From: Bacteroidota bacterium
GTDB taxonomy: Bacteria > Bacteroidota > Ignavibacteria > Ignavibacteriales > Melioribacteraceae
Reading direction: 5' to 3'
Length of the DNA: 64,000 bases
Assembly (NCBI GenBank): GCA_018829205.1
Contig: JAHJUE010000006.1
Span: 62,001-126,000, forward strand
Positions 9,077-18,902 of this stretch are shown piece after piece. Position 1 is the first letter of the stretch. Each line of letters starts with the position of its first letter. Below the pieces are notes generated by a model, which saw nothing but the letters and a program-made list of their open reading frames with translations, did not search any database and had not been told where the DNA came from. The translations under genes were made by a program, and so were the position numbers.

Positions 9077-11107
9077 TTGCAAAAACAGACTATACTAATC
9101 GTATTTACATTTATTACAATAATAAATGCTCAGCAATTTGTAAAAATGAATCAACAACCTCCTGTTGCCGATCGGGGAGATTCAAGAAGCGTGAACTGGA
9201 TCGATTTTGATGGCGACGATGATTTGGATTTGTTTATAACAAACGGGCCACGCGCCGGACAAAATAATTTTCTTTATGAAAATGAAAATGGCACATTTAT
9301 AAAAATTACAAATAATTCAATAACTCAGGACAGTAAAGCTTCAGACGGCAGTTCGTGGGGTGATTATGATAATGACGGTGATCCCGATTTATTTGTGGGA
9401 AATTGGTGGGGACAGAATAATTTATTATACAACAATAACGGTGATAAGAGTTTTATTCTAACGAATGAAAAACCGTCCTTGGAACCAAGTCACAGCGAAA
9501 CAGGAAGCTGGGGGGACTTCAACAAGGACGGTTTTTTAGACTTATATGTTGCAAATAGCGACGGCACAAGAAAGAATTTTCTTTACTTAAATAACGGCGA
9601 CGGCAGATTTACAAAAATTCTTAACGGTGAATTTGTTAACGATGCTTTTACATCGCGAAGTGTTGATTGGATTGATTATAATAATGACGGAAGTCTTGAC
9701 CTATTTATAGCTAATGAGGGTCCCGCAAAAAATAATTTGTATAAAAATAACGGGGATACCACCTTTACTAAGATCACCGACCTTGCTATTGTTACAGGAA
9801 CATCCAATTCATTTAGTTCAAGCTGGGCGGATTACGATAACGACGGTGATTTTGATGTATTTATTTCAAATAACTCAAATCAAAATAATGAATTGTTTAG
9901 AAACAACAGTGAAGGAATCTTTGAAAAGTTAGCTTTAGCGCCTGTTACTACTGATAAAGGTTATTCTGTCAGCAGCGCATGGGGTGATGTTGATAACGAT
10001 GGTGATTTAGATTTATTTGTATCAAACGCATTTTCCGGCAATACGCGAACAAATAACTTTTTTTATTTAAACAACGGCGATGGAACTTTTACTAAAGATA
10101 ATGGGATATTAACACAAAATAACGGATGGACATACGGTGCAGAGTTCGGCGATTTTAACAATGACGGCTATTTAGATTTGGCAACAGCAAATTGTTTCGC
10201 TGCAACAGAGGATAATTCAATTTACATAAATACAGGTGGAGCATATAACTGGCTGATTGTAGATCTTGAAGGAACTGTTTCAAATAAATCTGCAATTGGC
10301 AGTGTACTAAAAGTAAAAGCTAATATTTCAGGAAATGATATTTTACAATCACGCAGAGTTGCCGGGCAATCAAGCTACTGCTCACAAAACTTACAGATGC
10401 ATTTTGGTTTGGGAAATGCAACTGTTATTGATTCCCTATTTGTTTATTGGGCTTCGGGTGAAATAACTATCTTGACAAATGTAACCCCTAACCAGCGACT
10501 TAAAATTTCCGAAACATTTCCTCAAGGATATTTGAAATCAAATTTTAAAGCCGATATTTTAATTGGCGAGAACGAGTTAAAAGTGAAATTCACAGATTTA
10601 TCTATTTCTGATTCGAATAACCCGATTACTAATTGGGAATGGGATTTTAATAATGACGGAATAATTGATTCGCATGAACAAAATCCCGAATATACTTTTA
10701 CTTCTTCATCGGCTGAGTTTTTCACTATAAAATTAAATGTCGAGAACGGAATTTCGAGTTCAATAAAAATCAGAGAAAATTATATTCAACATAGCGGTGT
10801 CACCTCAATTAATGATTTAAATTTACCGGCTGGTTTTATACTGAATCAAAATTATCCTAACCCTTTTAATCCTTCAACAATTATTTCTTTTAGTATTCCC
10901 GTTTTGGGAAACTTTAATGCGTTAAACACAAAATTAAAAGTATACGATATTCTAGGCAATAATTTGCAAACTATTGTAAATAAAAAATTATCCCCGGGAG
11001 AATATGAAGTAAAATTTAACGGTACGAATTTTAACAGCGGCGTTTACCTCTATGCTTTAGAGGTAGGCGGATTAATTCAAACAAAAAAAATGCTTTTAAT
11101 TAAATAA
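9077..11107 (+). CDS. Secreted FG-GAP/VCBS repeat protein with ASPIC/UnbV and T9SS sorting domains
   Basis: Exported protein of about 676 residues. I take the TTG at 9077 as start: it has AGGTGA seven bases upstream and gives a clean signal peptide (hydrophobic stretch ending NAQQF); a TTG at 9050 is the alternative. About 35-370 hold six to seven calcium-type FG-GAP/VCBS blades with DYDNDGDPDLF-like motifs. About 385-480 is an ASPIC/UnbV domain (GQSSYCSQNLQMHFGLG). About 500-580 is a PKD-like domain (WEWDFNNDGIIDS). The last 90 residues are the T9SS type A sorting domain (NQNYPNPFNPST, KVYDILG, SGVYLYAL), so it is probably cell-surface or secreted. The exact function is unknown. The esterase gene follows after 4 bases. 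Confidence 0.9.
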   Translation: MQKQTILIVFTFITIINAQQFVKMNQQPPVADRGDSRSVNWIDFDGDDDLDLFITNGPRAGQNNFLYENENGTFIKITNNSITQDSKASDGSSWGDYDNDGDPDLFVGNWWGQNNLLYNNNGDKSFILTNEKPSLEPSHSETGSWGDFNKDGFLDLYVANSDGTRKNFLYLNNGDGRFTKILNGEFVNDAFTSRSVDWIDYNNDGSLDLFIANEGPAKNNLYKNNGDTTFTKITDLAIVTGTSNSFSSSWADYDNDGDFDVFISNNSNQNNELFRNNSEGIFEKLALAPVTTDKGYSVSSAWGDVDNDGDLDLFVSNAFSGNTRTNNFFYLNNGDGTFTKDNGILTQNNGWTYGAEFGDFNNDGYLDLATANCFAATEDNSIYINTGGAYNWLIVDLEGTVSNKSAIGSVLKVKANISGNDILQSRRVAGQSSYCSQNLQMHFGLGNATVIDSLFVYWASGEITILTNVTPNQRLKISETFPQGYLKSNFKADILIGENELKVKFTDLSISDSNNPITNWEWDFNNDGIIDSHEQNPEYTFTSSSAEFFTIKLNVENGISSSIKIRENYIQHSGVTSINDLNLPAGFILNQNYPNPFNPSTIISFSIPVLGNFNALNTKLKVYDILGNNLQTIVNKKLSPGEYEVKFNGTNFNSGVYLYALEVGGLIQTKKMLLIK

Positions 11108-11111
11108 TAAT

Positions 11112-11993
11112 ATGAAATCTATTTTAATAAAGGTTTTTATTCTGCTTGTATTTTGGGGAAATATATCATGCAAAGAAGTATCCGATAATCCAGTTGCAGA
11201 AACGGAAATTATTCCGGCCGATTTTTCTCAAAGAACATATAAAATTTATATTCCCGAAAGTATTAATACTCATGAATACGTCTCTCTTGTTTTTGTATTT
11301 CACGGTGCTTTCGGCAACGGCGCCGGAATGGAACGCGGAACAGGCTTCAATCAATTAGCAGAGAATCATAAATTTATTGTCTGTTACCCCGACGCCGCAA
11401 CTGAAAATTGGGAAGAAGGTTGTATGTGTAATAAGCCTTACAGATTGGGAATAGATGATATAGGTTTCGTTAATTTTTTGATTGATAAACTAAGTACATT
11501 GTACAAAATAGATTCAAAGAAAATTTATGCCGCCGGATATTCGCAAGGCGGTTTGTTCGCGCAGAATGTTGCATGTAAATTATCAGGTAAATTTGCAGCT
11601 GTAGCAGCAGTAGCTAGTTCAATGTCTGTTCAATTATTTGAAAGCTGTAAACCGGAAAATAAAATTTCACTACTTATAATTCACGGAACAGAAGACAATA
11701 CTTTGCCATTTAACGGACTTGAGTCCGGAAGTTTCTCTTTAGTTTCTTCGCCCTCTGCTTTTAAACTTTGGGGAAATATTAATGGATGCAATTCTGAAGA
11801 AAAAGCTGAAATTCTTCCTGATAAAGGCGATCCTTATATTTCTGTTATTAAAAGATATTATGAAAATTGCACAGGAAATATTAAAACAATTTTATATGAA
11901 GTTAAAGGCGGCGGTCATTCATGGTTTACAAGTCCGGATATTAATGCAACGCAAACAATAGTAGATTTTTTTATGTCCTCCCCAACAAAATAA
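11112..11993 (+). CDS. Lipoprotein PHB-depolymerase/feruloyl-esterase family hydrolase
   Basis: Alpha/beta hydrolase of the Esterase_PHB (LpqC) family, 293 residues. Residues 1-20 are a lipoprotein signal (lipidated Cys20 in GNISC). The oxyanion region is FVFHGAFGNG (about 62-71). The nucleophile is Ser144 in AGYSQGG. The acid is the Asp in IHGTEDNTLPF (near 199) and the His is in GGGHSWF (near 273). Several Cys (CMC, CK) suggest disulfides in the exported form. Families with this layout cleave esters of plant cell-wall phenolics or short polyesters; the substrate here is not determined. It sits 4 bases behind the secreted FG-GAP protein and is likely co-transcribed with it. Confidence 0.85.
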   Translation: MKSILIKVFILLVFWGNISCKEVSDNPVAETEIIPADFSQRTYKIYIPESINTHEYVSLVFVFHGAFGNGAGMERGTGFNQLAENHKFIVCYPDAATENWEEGCMCNKPYRLGIDDIGFVNFLIDKLSTLYKIDSKKIYAAGYSQGGLFAQNVACKLSGKFAAVAAVASSMSVQLFESCKPENKISLLIIHGTEDNTLPFNGLESGSFSLVSSPSAFKLWGNINGCNSEEKAEILPDKGDPYISVIKRYYENCTGNIKTILYEVKGGGHSWFTSPDINATQTIVDFFMSSPTK

Positions 11994-12022
11994 AAAAGCC
12001 GCTGATTTAAATTTCGGCGGCT
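11991..12022 (-). terminator. Terminator between convergent genes
   Basis: AGCCGC (11997-12002) pairs with GCGGCT (12017-12022). The minus strand has a run of six T directly after the stem, so it best serves the minus-strand lipoprotein gene that ends at 12160. It may also slow plus-strand transcription from the esterase. Confidence 0.6.
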
Positions 12023-12159
12023 ATTAAAACTCTTCTTCCTATATATTAAAATTTCCCCCAACTTTTATAATAATTCATTACAAAGCTTATTAATAATCAT
12101 ATTTATTTTTATCTGCTTGTAATAAATAAATATCGAAAGCAGATAAACTACCCGATATT

Positions 12160-14271
12160 TTAATACTCTTTAAATACAATCGTGAAACTTGTATTGTCCG
12201 CGCATTGAATACTTTTTGCTTTAGACCAATAGCCTGAAGTTTGGGAAACAATATCATATGTAAAGTTAGATAAACTTCCGCATACATCATTTCCGGATAT
12301 TTGTCCTGATAACGTGGAAGGCGGATTATTTGCATAATATTGCATGGCAATGTTGGAAGCCTCGATAACAAATGTGGTAAAAGAAGCATTATCGTCAATG
12401 ATTTCCGTGTAATAAACACTTGAGGCCGTTAAGGTAGAAGGATCTACAGTCACCCTCATTTCTCCTTTCCTTTTCGGGTAACCTGTTTGAATATCCCAAA
12501 CCGCGGTGAATGTATTTCCCGAGAATGAGCCTTCGGTTTTATCATATGGGAAAATAAAATTTCTAGTCGTCGTAAACGTACTTCCATTTGAATCTTCAAT
12601 TAATACGGAGGAATAGAATATTCCAAACTGACAATATTTATATTTCGAAAGGTCAATTGTTTCATCTTTTTGAATACTAACTTTTAAATTAATGCTTTTA
12701 CTTCCAGTATAAGGACTTAACCATCTGTCATTTGTTACCACAGCAAGAAGATACCAGCCTTGGTCTTTAAGAGTCTGCAGTTCACCAACTGTAATTTCAT
12801 TACCAGATGTTAATTTTTCAATTGATTCACCTTTATACTTATATAACGTTAAACTTAGATTTGCATCCGGCGTAAGATTAATTTTTAATTTCGTACCCGG
12901 TTCAAAATATATCTGTTTTAATTTTATATTAAATAAAGCAGCCGAAAGGTCTTTACATGAAGTCTCAAAAATTTTAAGTGAATCACTGGAAGAGTTGATT
13001 TCAAATAATTGGGTTTGTTCATCTGACGCCAGGGTTAAAGGTCTTATATCATCGTATATTTTTCCCTCGGTATATTGATTTATAAAATCCGGCCACCAAT
13101 AAGACGCGGGTTCGCTATTCGACAATAAAATCGCTTCGACCGGATGGCTCCCGGCTTTTATTTTATTATATATACTAACAATTTTGCTTTCTTGGAAATA
13201 TTTTATTAATGCCGACATACCGTAGCCGTAAGATTGCGCATCCGCAAGCGGTGAAGCTCCCATGCCTTTGTACGGTGCAGATGTATGCCCGTCTCTTATT
13301 GATGAAATATAATTATTTTGGCTTGTAAATTTTTCTTCGGCCCAGACTGCGGCTGCTTCGTCAATCCAAAGATGCGGCGGCGCAAATTTAGCTTTAGAAA
13401 ATCTATTCCTTTTATCGTAAAGCCCCTGAACTAGATGAAAAAATTCATGCCCGGCTGTTAACCGCATTGATTCGCTGTCGTTAATTTTTAATGAATTAAA
13501 TTCAAGGTAACCGTAATTATCACCCCAGACAGACGATACGGAATGTCCAAAATCTTCCTGACCTAGGTTGCGCACGGTAACTTTTACAGGCCATTTTGTT
13601 CTACCGGAATAATCAAATCCTATCGCAGAAAATTTTGAATATGCTTCTTCCAAATAATCAGCCAGATTATTTATTGCCTGCTGTGATACTAAAGATGAAT
13701 AAGATATTTCAAAATGCCCGAAAGAACTTGTATATGATTTACCGCTTACAGCCTGAAGAAATAAAGAAATACTTTCACCTTCAATTTTATTTAGTTTGTT
13801 CAGTGATATATCCGGCACTAAAAGTTGACAAACTAAATCGTTACCTGATTTATAAGTATCAAGCATAGTAAAACTATTCTCAACTGAGTTTTTGCTTTTC
13901 ACAAATTCTTCAATTCCAACTGCAATAAAACTTTCATTAGGATTATCAGCATTGCTTTTAATTTTAATTGTAATGGGCTGCGAATAATTATCAGGAAGAC
14001 CTTCAAGCAGATATGATTTAGAAATTAAACTCTCTCCGGCAAGTTCATTATTATCATTTACGGAAATGGTAAGATTTGTACTGTTATTAAGCGCATTCGG
14101 CGGAACTGAAACCTCAATACTGTCAACAGCTATGCTGCCGCCGTTTGAACCTATTGATTTTACTACAACATCGTTGTTTGAAGTATCGTCAACGGCTGAA
14201 GTGGGTGAATCTTTACTGCATTTTATAAAAATAAGCGAGACGGCAAATATTACTAATAATACATTTTTCAT
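12160..14271 (-). CDS. Zincin-like metalloprotease lipoprotein
   Basis: Exported lipoprotein of about 703 residues (signal with Cys18 in LIFIKC). I chose the ATG at 14271, which has GGAGG five bases upstream; a GTG at 14277 overlaps that Shine-Dalgarno site and is unlikely. An N-terminal domain (about 38-110) resembles ZU5-type folds (GGSIAVDSIEVSVPPNAL). The centre has AGHEFFHLVQG (His275, Glu276, His279) and, 26 residues on, DEAAAVWAEE with Glu305, the layout of a gluzincin zinc site (HExxH plus distant Glu). The C-terminal third has beta-rich repeats without a clear family and no T9SS signal. Peptidase activity is inferred from the motif; the substrate is unknown. Confidence 0.7.
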   Translation of the reverse strand: MKNVLLVIFAVSLIFIKCSKDSPTSAVDDTSNNDVVVKSIGSNGGSIAVDSIEVSVPPNALNNSTNLTISVNDNNELAGESLISKSYLLEGLPDNYSQPITIKIKSNADNPNESFIAVGIEEFVKSKNSVENSFTMLDTYKSGNDLVCQLLVPDISLNKLNKIEGESISLFLQAVSGKSYTSSFGHFEISYSSLVSQQAINNLADYLEEAYSKFSAIGFDYSGRTKWPVKVTVRNLGQEDFGHSVSSVWGDNYGYLEFNSLKINDSESMRLTAGHEFFHLVQGLYDKRNRFSKAKFAPPHLWIDEAAAVWAEEKFTSQNNYISSIRDGHTSAPYKGMGASPLADAQSYGYGMSALIKYFQESKIVSIYNKIKAGSHPVEAILLSNSEPASYWWPDFINQYTEGKIYDDIRPLTLASDEQTQLFEINSSSDSLKIFETSCKDLSAALFNIKLKQIYFEPGTKLKINLTPDANLSLTLYKYKGESIEKLTSGNEITVGELQTLKDQGWYLLAVVTNDRWLSPYTGSKSINLKVSIQKDETIDLSKYKYCQFGIFYSSVLIEDSNGSTFTTTRNFIFPYDKTEGSFSGNTFTAVWDIQTGYPKRKGEMRVTVDPSTLTASSVYYTEIIDDNASFTTFVIEASNIAMQYYANNPPSTLSGQISGNDVCGSLSNFTYDIVSQTSGYWSKAKSIQCADNTSFTIVFKEY

Positions 14272-14512
14272 TGACACCTCCGGAATATCTTTTCAAATAA
14301 GAATTCGTTTAAAACACAGCATTTGAGTGAACGAATTTTTACTTCTCAGAATCCTGAATTATTTCGAAAAAAGATTTATATAAAAAAAATATTCTTACGA
14401 GGTTATTAACATTATTAATATCTTCAATTTATGAAAGAATGTAAATTATTTTAAAATCAGCCGGACTGTCCTTTTATCCTTAGTCACAATCAAAATAACT
14501 TGGAAATAACTG

Positions 14513-14541
14513 CAAAAAAAAGCCGTCAAAATTTGACGGCT
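14513..14541 (-). terminator. Strong terminator after ettA
   Basis: AGCCGTCAAA and TTTGACGGCT form a near-continuous perfect inverted repeat (14521-14541). On the minus strand it is followed by seven to eight T, 28 bases after the ettA stop. T-rich sequence on the other side makes it potentially bidirectional. Confidence 0.85.
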
Positions 14542-14569
14542 CATTTTTTTATAATTATAATTAAAATTT

Positions 14570-16252
14570 TTATCTGGTTAATTTCTTGTATTTAATTCTA
14601 TGAGGAATATCTGCATCCTTACCCAATCTCTCTTTCTTATTTTCTTCATAATCAGAGAAGTTGCCTTCAAACCAAACAACCTTGCTTTCTCCTTCAAACG
14701 CAAGAATGTGTGTGCAGATTCTATCAAGGAACCACCTATCGTGACTAATAACAACAGCGCAGCCTGCAAAGTTTAATAAACCTTCTTCAAGCGCGCGCAT
14801 TGTGTTTACGTCTAGGTCGTTTGTGGGTTCATCAAGAAGAATAACGTTTGCTGCTTCTTTAAGAACCATTGCGAGCTGAACTCTGTTTCTTTCACCGCCG
14901 GAAAGAACGCCGACTTTTTTCTGCTGTTCGCCGCCAGTAAAATTAAATTGTCCGACATACGCGCGCGAATTTAATTCTCTATTTCCTAATTTAATAATAT
15001 CATTCCCACCGGAAATAATTTCCCAAATTGATTTATCGGCAACTAGTGTGTCGCGGCTTTGGTCTACATAAGCAAGTTTAACAGTATCACCAATTTTAAA
15101 TGTTCCGCTGTCGGCAGTTTCCTGACCAACAATCATTCTGAATAACGTAGTTTTACCGGCTCCATTTGGACCTATAACTCCAACAATTCCTCCGGGAGGC
15201 AATGCAAAATTCAGGTTTTCAAAAAGAAGATTATCACCGTATGCTTTAGCAACATTGTTTGCTTCAATTACAACATTTCCTAATCGCGGTCCCGCCGGGA
15301 TATATAACTCCAAATCTTTTTTTCTTTGTTCGTTTTCATCTTTCAGCATTTCTTCGTATGAGGTAATTCGCGCTTTTGATTTCGCGTGTCTTCCGCGCGG
15401 CGACATTTTAATCCATTCCAATTCGCGCTGAAGTGTTTTTTGTCTTTCGCTTTCCTTCTTCTCTTCTAATTTTAGTTTTTCTTGTTTTTGTTCGAGCCAT
15501 GAAGAATAATTCCCTTTCCACGGAATACCTTCACCTTTGTCAAGTTCAAGAATCCATCCGGCAACGTTATCAAGAAAATACCTATCGTGAGTTACAGCTA
15601 TTACAGTTCCGGGGTAACGGTTTAATTCAGCTTCAAGCCATAAAATCGTTTCGGCGTCAAGATGATTTGTAGGTTCGTCCAATAAAAGAATGTCGGGTTT
15701 CTGCAGCAATAATCTGCACAATGCTACTCTTCTTCTTTCTCCTCCCGATAATACCTTTACAGGTGTTTCCGGCGGTGGACAACGCAGCACATCCATTGCC
15801 ATTTCTAATCTTGACTCCAGGTCCCATGCATCCATAGAGTCAATTTTATCCTGAACTTTTCCCTGTTTTTCTATTAAAGCTTCCATTTCTTCGGGGGACA
15901 TTTCTTCAGCGAACTTGGCGTTTATTTCGTCATATTCCCTAAGAACATCAACAATTTCTTGAACTCCTTCTTCAACAATTTCACGAACTGTTTTTGTGTC
16001 GTCAAGTTTTGGTTCCTGTTCGAGCATTCCTACTGTATGCCCCGGAGAAATATGTGTTTCGCCGTTAAAGTCTTTGTCAACTCCTGCAAGTATTTTTAAT
16101 AAAGAACTTTTGCCGGAACCGTTAAGTCCAAGTACGCCGATTTTCGCGCCGTAAAAATATGAAAGGTAAATATTTTTTAAGATAGGCTTCTTATCATAAA
16201 ATTTACTAACGCCAATCATCGAATAAATTATTTTGTTCGCCTCAACACTCAT
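14570..16252 (-). CDS. ettA: Energy-dependent translational throttle protein EttA (ABC-F)
   Basis: Ribosome-binding ABC-F ATPase that acts at the E site and couples translation to the ATP/ADP ratio. The 560 residues match E. coli EttA (555). Two nucleotide-binding domains each have Walker A (GLNGSGKSS and GPNGAGKTT), the LSGGE signature and Walker B (ILLLDEPTNHLD and VILLDEPTNDLD). The EttA-type arm insertion lies in domain 1 (about 95-140), and the linker with charged helices (EKKESERQKTLQREL, SPRGRHAKSKAR) separates the domains. There are no membrane helices, so it is not a transporter subunit. It is a single gene with its own terminator. ABC-F subfamily choice rests on arm length and overall match. 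Confidence 0.92.
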   Translation of the reverse strand: MSVEANKIIYSMIGVSKFYDKKPILKNIYLSYFYGAKIGVLGLNGSGKSSLLKILAGVDKDFNGETHISPGHTVGMLEQEPKLDDTKTVREIVEEGVQEIVDVLREYDEINAKFAEEMSPEEMEALIEKQGKVQDKIDSMDAWDLESRLEMAMDVLRCPPPETPVKVLSGGERRRVALCRLLLQKPDILLLDEPTNHLDAETILWLEAELNRYPGTVIAVTHDRYFLDNVAGWILELDKGEGIPWKGNYSSWLEQKQEKLKLEEKKESERQKTLQRELEWIKMSPRGRHAKSKARITSYEEMLKDENEQRKKDLELYIPAGPRLGNVVIEANNVAKAYGDNLLFENLNFALPPGGIVGVIGPNGAGKTTLFRMIVGQETADSGTFKIGDTVKLAYVDQSRDTLVADKSIWEIISGGNDIIKLGNRELNSRAYVGQFNFTGGEQQKKVGVLSGGERNRVQLAMVLKEAANVILLDEPTNDLDVNTMRALEEGLLNFAGCAVVISHDRWFLDRICTHILAFEGESKVVWFEGNFSDYEENKKERLGKDADIPHRIKYKKLTR

Positions 16253-16452
16253 TACATCTCCGTTATATAATTAATTTATTTTTTCCAGTGTATAGTATAA
16301 GAATTTTCCTTTTAAATTCTTATATGCGGTAGACTAAATTTCAAACAAATTCCGGAAAATCGGGAACTTATCTTATTTAATTCAATTTAATTGAAACCAA
16401 TTTGGGAATAATTCGTCTACTTGCATTATTATATTTTTTAAGGGGGAAATAT

Positions 16453-18840
16453 ATGATTAAAAATTACATTAAAGTAGCCTTCCGAAGCTTATTAAAAAAC
16501 AAAAGCACTTCTTATATAAATATCATCGGTTTAGGCATTGCAATTTTCGCAAGCATACTAATATTTTTATACGTCAACTTTGAATTCTCGTACGATAAAT
16601 TTCATAAAAACAGCGAAAAAATTTTCCGTGTAGTATTGGAGGATAATAATTTAGGCGTAAGTGAAAATGAAGCCGGGATTACATTTATAGCATTGGGCCC
16701 CGAATTAAAATCAAAACTTCCTGAAGTTGTTGAACAGGTAAGAATATTAAAAAGCGGAAGAGAACTATTAACCTTGAATGCTGAAAAATCTTATTATACC
16801 AAGGATCTTTCCTACACAACTTCGGCATTATTTGATGTGTTTGATTTTCCCTTATTGCAGGGCGACAAAGAGAATGTTTTAAGCAGACCCAGAACGGCTG
16901 TTATAAACAGAACATGGAAAGAGAAATTATTCGGAGACGAAAATCCTATCGGCAAAACGATCAAAATGAATAATGAAGATACATATGAAATTACCGGAGT
17001 AATGGAGGATGTTCCGCCGAACTCTCATCTGCAATTTGATGTATTCCTTTCGATGATTCCTTCGGAAGCTGATTCAAATTTTGCAAGATATCTTGAATCC
17101 TGGAACTCAATTGGGATGCCAACATACCTGCTTTTAAAAAGTGAATCTTCCGCAAATAAAGTAAACGCTTCACTAGAACCGATTATGAATGAGCATGTTA
17201 AATGGGGAACTTTCGGATTAAAACTACAGCCACTTAGTAAAATACATTTGTATTCATCAGGAATTTTATTTGACGGCTACAATGTAAATAAAACCGATGT
17301 GGATTATTTATATTCATTAATAGCTGTTGCTGTTTTTATTATAATTATTGCCGCGTTTAATTTTATGAATCTCTCAACTGCCCATTCTACCTCTAGGGCA
17401 ATGGAAGTAGGTTTAAGAAAGGTTGTAGGCGCAAGAAGACTACAGATGATTATCCAGTTTTTAAGCGAATCTGTTTTACTTTGCTTTATATCGTTGATTT
17501 TCGCATTAATATTAATTGAAATATTTGCACCGATGTTAAACCTGCCCTTAAATGGTTTATTTCTTTTATACTTTATAAATAATACAAATCTATTTTTGGG
17601 CTTGATCGGTTCCGTGCTCATACTAGGTCTGCTTGCCGGAATTTATCCTTCTCTTGTCTTATCCGGATTTACTCCCATTAAAGTATTAAGAGGATCCTTT
17701 AAAAGCAGTAAAAGCGGAATATGGTTAAGAAGAGTTTTGGTTATAACGCAATTTACAGCTTCAATTGTTATGATAATTGGAACAACAGTTGTTTACAATC
17801 AGTTGCAGTATATTCAAAACAAGAACATGGGATTTAAAGCAGATCAGATCATCAATATTAATTTAGACAACCCGGATTTACAAAGTAAATCAGAAACTTT
17901 TAAAAGTGAACTGTCGAAACTTCCGGATGTAATCGATGTTGGATCTTCAAACAGCATGCCAGGCAGCGGGTTCGGTAGAACTTCAATTCAGCCTGAAGGA
18001 TACAACACGGAAGAAACTTGGATTACAAGCATATTAACAGTAGATGACAATTATTTTAATACATTAGAAATGGAAATCTCGAAAGGACGCGCATTTTCAA
18101 AAGATTTTCCCAGCGATCAGGACAACGCTATAATTATAAATGAATCGGCTGCCCGAAAGCTCGGATGGAGCGAAAACCCAATTGGTAAAAAATTCACCGT
18201 AAACAATAGTGAAATTTCGGTTATAGGCGTTGTTAAAGATTTTCATTTTGAAAATATGCAGCATGAGATTGAACCGCTTGTAATAAGATATAATCCGGAG
18301 GTATCATCAGTAATTTCAATTAAAACTAATTCAAATAACATGGCCTCAACAATTAGTTCAATCGAAAATATTTGGGGCGATATTTATCCTTCATATCCAT
18401 TCGAGTATAGATTTTTTGACCAGGAGTTTGCCAATTTATTTAAAAATGACAGGCAATTTTCGAATTTAATTACAAATTTTACAATACTTGCAATATTAAT
18501 TGCATGCTTGGGATTATTCGGCCTGGCGGCTTTTACCGCCGATCAAAAGAACAAAGAGATAGGTGTGAGAAAGGTCCTAGGTGCGGAAATAAGCAGCATA
18601 GTGTATTTGCTGTCAAAAGATTTTGCAATACTTGTAATTATTGCAAGTTTTGTTGCTGTTCCAATAGCTTATTTTACAATGAGCAACTGGCTTGAAGGAT
18701 TTATATATAGAACTGAATTAGGTGTATTCGTCTTTTTAAGTTCCTCATTTATTGCTCTAATAGTTGCTCTGTTAACAATAAGTTTTCATACATTTAAAGC
18801 AGCTAATACTAATCCGGTTAATTCTTTAAGAAATGAGTAG
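16453..18840 (+). CDS. MacB/FtsX-type ABC transporter permease
   Basis: Inner-membrane permease of about 795 residues. The start is the ATG at 16453, with AGGGGGA six bases upstream; an earlier ATG-like start at 16402 lacks a ribosome site and adds residues not seen in the family. The layout is two copies of [TM helix - MacB periplasmic domain - FtsX three-helix bundle]: the first TM is near 20-40, FtsX helices near 280-410, a second TM near 425-450 (VLVITQFTASIVMIIGTTVVY), and final helices near 675-790 with GVRKVLGAE. Such proteins take part in mechanotransmission or lipoprotein/peptide export, and in this phylum are often present in many copies. No ATPase partner of the MacB/LolD type is adjacent. 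Confidence 0.9.
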   Translation: MIKNYIKVAFRSLLKNKSTSYINIIGLGIAIFASILIFLYVNFEFSYDKFHKNSEKIFRVVLEDNNLGVSENEAGITFIALGPELKSKLPEVVEQVRILKSGRELLTLNAEKSYYTKDLSYTTSALFDVFDFPLLQGDKENVLSRPRTAVINRTWKEKLFGDENPIGKTIKMNNEDTYEITGVMEDVPPNSHLQFDVFLSMIPSEADSNFARYLESWNSIGMPTYLLLKSESSANKVNASLEPIMNEHVKWGTFGLKLQPLSKIHLYSSGILFDGYNVNKTDVDYLYSLIAVAVFIIIIAAFNFMNLSTAHSTSRAMEVGLRKVVGARRLQMIIQFLSESVLLCFISLIFALILIEIFAPMLNLPLNGLFLLYFINNTNLFLGLIGSVLILGLLAGIYPSLVLSGFTPIKVLRGSFKSSKSGIWLRRVLVITQFTASIVMIIGTTVVYNQLQYIQNKNMGFKADQIININLDNPDLQSKSETFKSELSKLPDVIDVGSSNSMPGSGFGRTSIQPEGYNTEETWITSILTVDDNYFNTLEMEISKGRAFSKDFPSDQDNAIIINESAARKLGWSENPIGKKFTVNNSEISVIGVVKDFHFENMQHEIEPLVIRYNPEVSSVISIKTNSNNMASTISSIENIWGDIYPSYPFEYRFFDQEFANLFKNDRQFSNLITNFTILAILIACLGLFGLAAFTADQKNKEIGVRKVLGAEISSIVYLLSKDFAILVIIASFVAVPIAYFTMSNWLEGFIYRTELGVFVFLSSSFIALIVALLTISFHTFKAANTNPVNSLRNE

Positions 18841-18850
18841 TAATATTGGC

Positions 18851-18885
18851 GGAAGCAATTCAGTTTTATTAATTGAATTGCTTCC
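18851..18885. terminator. Hairpin between convergent genes
   Basis: GGAAGCAATTCA (18851-18862) pairs perfectly with TGAATTGCTTCC (18874-18885) around an 11-base loop. It lies 10 bases after the permease stop and 17 bases before the end of the minus-strand dehydrogenase. No long T run follows on either strand, so it may act as a weak two-way terminator. Confidence 0.55.
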
Positions 18886-18902
18886 TAGTATTTTGGAATA
18901 AC

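Noticed and set aside
12090-12419. 109-codon minus-strand frame at the end of the zincin-like gene
   Set aside because: It is a shifted frame of the same DNA, and the main frame continues with regular beta-strand sequence to its own stop at 12160.
14570-18840. EttA and the MacB-like permease as one ABC transporter
   Set aside because: EttA has the ABC-F arm and linker and is on the other strand. The pair is divergent and the ATPase is a ribosome factor.
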